The position numbers and the translations under genes are program-made. A stretch of 64,000 bases of DNA, taken from NCBI GenBank assembly GCA_963730405.1, contig CAVSRW010000015.1, positions 58,214 through 122,213 of the forward strand, read 5' to 3'. Source of the stretch: Gaiellasilicea sp963730405. Lineage in GTDB: Bacteria; Actinomycetota; Thermoleophilia; Gaiellales; Gaiellaceae. Under the pieces are notes generated by a model. The model did no database searches, was not told where the DNA came from, and was given only the letters and a program-made list of their open reading frames with translations. Numbering within the stretch: position 1 is the stretch's first letter; every line of letters begins with the position of its first letter. Of this stretch, positions 60,550 through 64,000 are shown piece by piece.

Positions 60550-60866
60550 TTGCGCGGATAGACGGCCGTGAGGCGATCGACCGAGGCGCGCACCTCGTCG
60601 ATGGCGCTCGTCAGCACGTTCAGCCGCGCGCGCGAGCGGCGTAGCTGCTCGAGCTCGGCCTCGAGGCGCGTCGCGCTCTCGGACGCGAGCGCGAGATGCC
60701 GTTCGATCTCACCGCTCGCGAGCTCGATCCGCTCGACCTCGCTCGTGACGGCTCCGCTGACGGTCTTGAAGGCTCGGAAGGTCTCGAGCCCCTTGAGCGT
60801 TGTATAGATCGCAGAGGCGATCACGATGACGACCGCAACCGCAAGGGCAAGCCAATAGAGGGACAT
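60546..60866 (-). CDS. Membrane-anchored coiled-coil protein, unknown
   Basis: 106 residues from the ATG at 60866: a single N-terminal helix (LYWLALAVAVVIVIASAIYTTL) and then a charged coiled coil (EVERIELASGEIERHLALASESATRLEAELEQL). No family is clear to me. It precedes ppx with a four-base overlap, so the two are expressed together. Confidence 0.65.
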   Translation of the reverse strand: MSLYWLALAVAVVIVIASAIYTTLKGLETFRAFKTVSGAVTSEVERIELASGEIERHLALASESATRLEAELEQLRRSRARLNVLTSAIDEVRASVDRLTAVYPRK

Positions 60867-60893
60867 CGCGGCGATGCTACCAACGGCGTTTCG

Positions 60894-61643
60894 ATGCGAC
60901 TGATGCCGCGCGTCAGCGGACTCCTGGCGAGACGCGACGCCGTCGCCCAGGTCGCCGTCGTTGTCGGGGCCTTCGCCGCCTACGAGGCGGCTCGCCATGC
61001 GATGGAGCCGAACTGGGGTCAGGCGTTCGCGAACGCGCGCCGGATCGAAGAGGTCGAGCAGGTGCTCGGACTGGCGTGGGAGCAGTCGCTGCAGCGCGCC
61101 TTCCTCTCGCTGCCCGACCTGCTGCAGGCGCTGAACATCTTCTACTTCGTCGGCCACTTCGTCTTCACCGGCATCTTCTTCGTCTGGCTGTACCGGCGGT
61201 CGTGGGACGGCTTCCGCACCTTCCGGGACGCCTTCCTGATCGCGACCGCGATCTCGGTCGTCGTCCACTGGCTCTTCCCGACGGCGCCGCCGCGGCTCGC
61301 CGGCGTCGGTCTGCAGGACACGCTGCTGCTCTTCTCGGGCATCGACATCGGCTCGCCGACGTCGTCCGCCTACTCGAACCCGGTCGCCGCCGTGCCATCG
61401 CTCCACGCCGCGTACGCGCTCGGAGTGGGGATCGGCGTCGTGCGCTACTCGCGCTCGAGCCTCGTCCGCGTCGCCGGGGCTCTCTACCCGCCGCTCGTGT
61501 TCCTGACGATCGTCGTCACCGGCAACCATTTCGTGCTCGACGCTCTGGCCGGCATCGCCGTGATCGGGGTCGGCTTCCTCGGCGTGGCCTGGTGGCGGGG
61601 GCGGCGCGACCGCGAGCAGGGCTCCCGCGTCTGCGCGGCCTGA
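60894..61643 (+). CDS. PAP2 superfamily phosphatase / inositolphosphotransferase-like membrane protein
   Basis: 249 residues with five or six helices and the PAP2 active site: FPTAPPRL, AVPSLHAAYALGVG and VTGNHFVLDALAG. The NIFYFVGHFVFTG helix and overall arrangement resemble the AUR1/Ipt1-like inositolphosphotransferase branch. It may act on undecaprenyl- or inositol-phospholipids. Divergent from the coiled-coil gene by 27 bases. Confidence 0.88.
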   Translation: MRLMPRVSGLLARRDAVAQVAVVVGAFAAYEAARHAMEPNWGQAFANARRIEEVEQVLGLAWEQSLQRAFLSLPDLLQALNIFYFVGHFVFTGIFFVWLYRRSWDGFRTFRDAFLIATAISVVVHWLFPTAPPRLAGVGLQDTLLLFSGIDIGSPTSSAYSNPVAAVPSLHAAYALGVGIGVVRYSRSSLVRVAGALYPPLVFLTIVVTGNHFVLDALAGIAVIGVGFLGVAWWRGRRDREQGSRVCAA

Positions 61644-61670
61644 ACGCCTGCCGAGAGCCGTTCTCTGCGC

Positions 61671-61676
61671 TACAAT
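61671..61676 (+). promoter_or_regulatory. Possible -10 element of tRNA-fMet
   Basis: TACAAT lies 11 bases before the mature tRNA start, the usual distance for a short 5' leader. The -35 is not clear. Confidence 0.5.
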
Positions 61677-61687
61677 GGACGCCGCGT

Positions 61688-61761
61688 CGCGGGGTGGAGC
61701 AGCCAGGTAGCTCGCCGGGCTCATAACCCGGAGGTCGCAGGTTCAAATCCTGCCCCCGCTA
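61688..61761 (+). tRNA. Initiator tRNA-Met (anticodon CAT)
   Basis: The sequence CGCGGGGTGGAGCAG is characteristic of bacterial initiator tRNA. Anticodon stem-loop CGGGC TCATAAC CCGG contains CAT and three G-C pairs typical of initiators. The first acceptor pair is mismatched (C1 against T72), the initiator hallmark, although C-A is more common. T-arm GCAGG TTCAAAT CCTGC. CCA is not encoded. Confidence 0.95.
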
Positions 61762-61762
61762 C

Positions 61763-61873
61763 TCAGAAAGGTCCTGGAAACGGGGCCTTTTCGTTCTCAA
61801 CGCAGCGATCAGCTGGCAGAGCTTTTGCCCAACTTTTGCCTTCACGGATGCGATGCCGGCCCGAAGTCTTGGG
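61763..61873 (-). other. Short open remnant beside tRNA-fMet, possible integrase tail
   Basis: On the minus strand, 36 codons are open and end at 61763 against the tRNA; the peptide contains REGKSWAKALPA and ends PFPGPF. Sequences of this look occur at the ends of tyrosine recombinases placed beside tRNA genes, but the catalytic region is absent here. The rest of the 271-base gap to the next gene shows nothing I can support. Confidence 0.25.
61768..61791 (+). terminator. Terminator after tRNA-fMet
   Basis: AAAGGTCC and GGGGCCTTTT form a stem with one G-T pair around TGGAAAC, ending in TTTTCG. It lies seven bases after the tRNA. Confidence 0.75.
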
Positions 61874-62032
61874 TCATGCGAGTTGTTTCAAGCGAGAGCA
61901 CGCTCGCGCATGGAGCAGTTCTCTCTCTCGCGTTACGTCCCAGGGACGGACATCATCGAGGCGGGCGTTCGGGCGTACGATCTCGCGAACCGGGTCCGGT
62001 GACGGCTCGGCCCTCGACATGGAGGAGGCGCG

Positions 62033-63376
62033 ATGCCCACCGACCCGCACCTCGACGTGTCTGAGGCCGTGCGCGTACAGATCCTCGCGACCGAGCATTG
62101 GAGCCTGCTCGCGGCGAGGAACATCACATACGGCGCGATCTACAGCCGGGCCACCATCTTCCTGACTGTCGTGTCCGCGGCCGTCGTTGCGTTGGCCCTT
62201 GCTGCCGAGGCGACCGAGTTCGGCGACCGTTTCTACGTGTTCGCACTCCTCGTTCTGCCGGTTGCGTTCTTCATCGGGGTGGGGACATACATCCGCCTCG
62301 TCGACGCCCGGATCGAGGACTTCTGGCTCCTGTCCGGCCTGAATCGTCTCCGTCACGCCTATCTCGAGATCGCGCCGGGGCTCGAGCCGTATTTCGTGAC
62401 GGGCCATCACGACGACGAGCGAGGCCTGTCCGAGACGTACGGCCCAGGCACGGAGAACCGGGTCCTCCGCCTGATTGCCAGCACGTCCACGGTCGTCGGG
62501 GTGATCGACGCCGTTCTCGCCGGGGTCGTTGGGGGGCCTCGTCGCAAAGGTCGTGGGCGCAGGATCCGAGCTGAGCCTGCTCATCGGCGCAGTGGTGACT
62601 TCAGTGGTCGTCGCGCTGCTTGTCCACGCCGACAGGCGCATCATTGCGCGCGGGCGTCGCAGGCTCGAACCCCGCTTCGCCCGATCGGCGGAAGCCGGAC
62701 GCATGCACGAACAGCAGGAGCGACCGTCCTCTCCGCGCGCCGACGTGCCCCAGAGCGTGCGTGCCCAGATCCTCGCGACCGAGCATTGGAGCCTGCTCGC
62801 GGCGAGGGACGTCACCTACCGCGCGGTGTTCAGTCGGGCCGCCATCTTTCTGACTGTCGTGTCCGCGGCCGTCGTTGCGTTGGCCCTGGTCGCGCGTGCG
62901 ACCGAGTTCGGCGACGGTTTCACCGCGTTTGCACTCCTCGTTCTGCCGGTCGCTCTCTTCGTCGGGGTGGCGACATACATCCGCCTCATCGAAGCCCGGA
63001 TCGACGACTTCTGGCTCCTGTCCGGCATGAATCGCATCCGTGCAGCCGCCTATCTCGAGATCTCGCCGGGGCTCGAGCCGTATTCGTTACGGGCCACCAC
63101 GACGACGAGCAGGGTCTGTATGAGACGTATGGCCCAGGCACGGGGAGCCGGTTCTACCGCCTGATCGGCGAGACTTCCACGCTCGTCGCGGTGATCAACG
63201 CAGCTCTCGCCGGGGTCGTCGTGGGGCTCGTCGCAAACGCTGCTGGCACAGGATCCGAGCTGAGCCTCTTCATCGGTGCAGTCGTGACGACGGTGCTCGT
63301 CGTATCGCAGGTCAACACGAGCAGGCGCCTCATCGAACGTGGGCGTCGGTTGCTCGAGCCCCGCTTCGCACGATAG
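62033..63376 (+). pseudogene. Tandemly duplicated membrane protein gene, fused by a lost stop and frameshifted twice
   Basis: Two closely similar copies of about 215 residues lie head to tail (from 62033 and from about 62703). Each has ILATEHWSLLAARN/D, two helices (FLTVVSAAVVALALAA, FALLVLPVAFFIGVGTYIRL), a DDERGLSETYGPGT-type loop and two more helices (STVVGVIDAVLAGVV, SELSLLIGAVVTSVVVALLV). In copy 1 a G-run at 62531 has one G too many; in copy 2 one T is missing near 63083. Copy 1's stop is read as TCG where copy 2 has TAG, so repaired frames give one 447-residue fusion. Family unknown. GGAGGAGG precedes the ATG. Confidence 0.7.
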
Positions 63377-63422
63377 GTCGAAGACGATACGACGACACGG
63401 GACCCAAACGGCAGTCGTCCGG

Positions 63423-64000
63423 CTAGTAGATGTGCAACTTGTCCAGCAGCGCGAGCGGGTCGTCGAGCGACTCGAACAGATCCTTGTTGTGCTTGATCAT
63501 CTTGCTGCGCATATAGACCCGAAGCCACTGCTTGTAGATATAAAATTCATAGCGGTCGAGCATCTCTCGTAGCGTCAGGTCCCGTTGCGCGATGAGCCCA
63601 GCGAGGAACATCGCACACTCGAAGCCGAGCGAGATCGACTGAAAGTACGGCGAGCCGATAGCCGAGTCGCCGGCGAGGAAGACCGGTGAACTCGCGAACG
63701 GATGGTCACTCGGCCGCGCTTGGAGCCACTGCCGGTTCGTCGCATTGCGTGCGCGGTAGAGATCCAGTGGTATTCGGACGATCTCCAGCTCGCCAAGTAT
63801 CTCCCCGTGTGTTTCCTCCTTGATCTTGTCGATGAACCTGTCCATCGACTGGGCGACGCCGGGGAAGTTGCCGCGAAGCCATTCACCGTCGAATCCCGAT
63901 GGCATGGCCTCGTACTCCGCGGCGCTGATGTTGACGATGCCCGTCACGTGGCTGACGCTGCCGTCGTAGTGCGTGCGGTGCACCATCGGGATGAACTTGT
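63423..64000 (-). CDS. Flavin-dependent halogenase/monooxygenase-like protein, C-terminal part
   Basis: The gene enters from beyond the right edge on the minus strand; about 192 codons are visible and the ATG at 63986 is probably internal. The key segment is VFLAGDSAIGSPYFQSISLGFECAMFLAGLI near residue 100, the GD-A/x-G flavin-ribityl motif of FAD monooxygenases, in the form found in tryptophan-halogenase relatives. After it come FYIYKQWLRVYMRSKMIKHNKDLFESLDD and a LLDKLHIY end. Lower GC codons (Ile, Lys, Tyr) hint at recent transfer. Substrate is unknown. Confidence 0.75.
   Translation of the reverse strand, partial: KFIPMVHRTHYDGSVSHVTGIVNISAAEYEAMPSGFDGEWLRGNFPGVAQSMDRFIDKIKEETHGEILGELEIVRIPLDLYRARNATNRQWLQARPSDHPFASSPVFLAGDSAIGSPYFQSISLGFECAMFLAGLIAQRDLTLREMLDRYEFYIYKQWLRVYMRSKMIKHNKDLFESLDDPLALLDKLHIY

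Noticed and set aside
61688..64000. Complete integrated phage or plasmid
   Set aside because: No integrase catalytic region, no attachment-site duplicate and no phage genes in view; only a weak remnant.

Overview
The window is GC-rich DNA with dense, mostly plus-strand operons, many GTG starts and frequent 4-base stop/start overlaps. Several features point to an actinobacterium: a SepIVA-like coiled-coil gene next to coaD, a small Lsr2-like protein, a DUF3105 protein and an AddAB-like nuclease pair whose two subunits each carry a nuclease domain. A deep-branching lineage such as Thermoleophilia/Gaiellales is my inference. I saw no rRNA operon, CRISPR array or intact insertion sequence. Two tRNA genes are present, Leu(UAA) and initiator Met(CAU).

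Layout: 1-3.4 kb is a riboflavin operon (3' end of ribD, ribE, a small membrane protein, ribBA, an acidic reading frame, ribH). 3.4-8 kb holds mltG, rpmB, an Asp23-family gene and a fatty-acid-kinase-like set (fakA-like, a lone receiver domain, degV). 8-15 kb holds recG, an acetyltransferase, rsmD, coaD, a SepIVA-like gene, yceD, rpmF, plsX, acpP and rnc. 15-27 kb is the SMC/SRP/ribosome-maturation block: smc, ftsY, dodecin, ffh, rpsP, khpA, rimM, trmD, a fused lepB, rplS, a broken lipoprotein gene, rnhB and yraN. 27-33 kb interrupts the usual yraN-comM-dprA order with htpX, two glycosyltransferases, two methyltransferases and a SnoaL-like gene. 33-41 kb holds comM, dprA, an FAD oxidoreductase, an ornithine-cyclodeaminase-like gene, pntB-pntAB-pntAA and an HD-GYP protein. 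41-51 kb holds an isocitrate-dehydrogenase-like gene, topoisomerase IB, the Lsr2-like gene, a cupin and the AddB/AddA-like pair. 51-61.7 kb holds nth, an SGNH hydrolase, trxB, an eRF1-like protein, rmuC, tRNA-Leu, a Glu/Leu dehydrogenase, ppx and a PAP2 protein. After tRNA-fMet (61.7 kb) the character changes: there is a decayed tandem pair of unknown membrane proteins and the end of a flavin-dependent halogenase-like gene.

Two themes recur. First, many reading frames are broken by exactly one base: the fakA-like gene near 5326, the lipoprotein gene near 25907, the addA-like gene near 47921, and the tandem membrane pair near 62531 and 63083; ribH near 2938 may be another. Most lie in short homopolymers, so assembly indels are a serious alternative to true pseudogenes. 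Second, the gaps hold GC-rich nested hairpins that look like one dispersed family (near 5.0, 8.0, 22.7, 25.1 and 26.9 kb), some acting as terminators and one forming the 3' end of rnhB.

The observations I rate highest are: paired internal duplications on both arms of SMC; a possible glutamate-rich N-terminal extension on lumazine synthase; an rnc gene with no ATG, GTG or TTG start; a receiver-domain protein inside the fatty-acid-kinase set; a signal peptidase fused to a four-helix membrane domain; Fe-S 'staple' cysteines on both AddA- and AddB-like proteins; and the recent tandem duplication next to tRNA-fMet.
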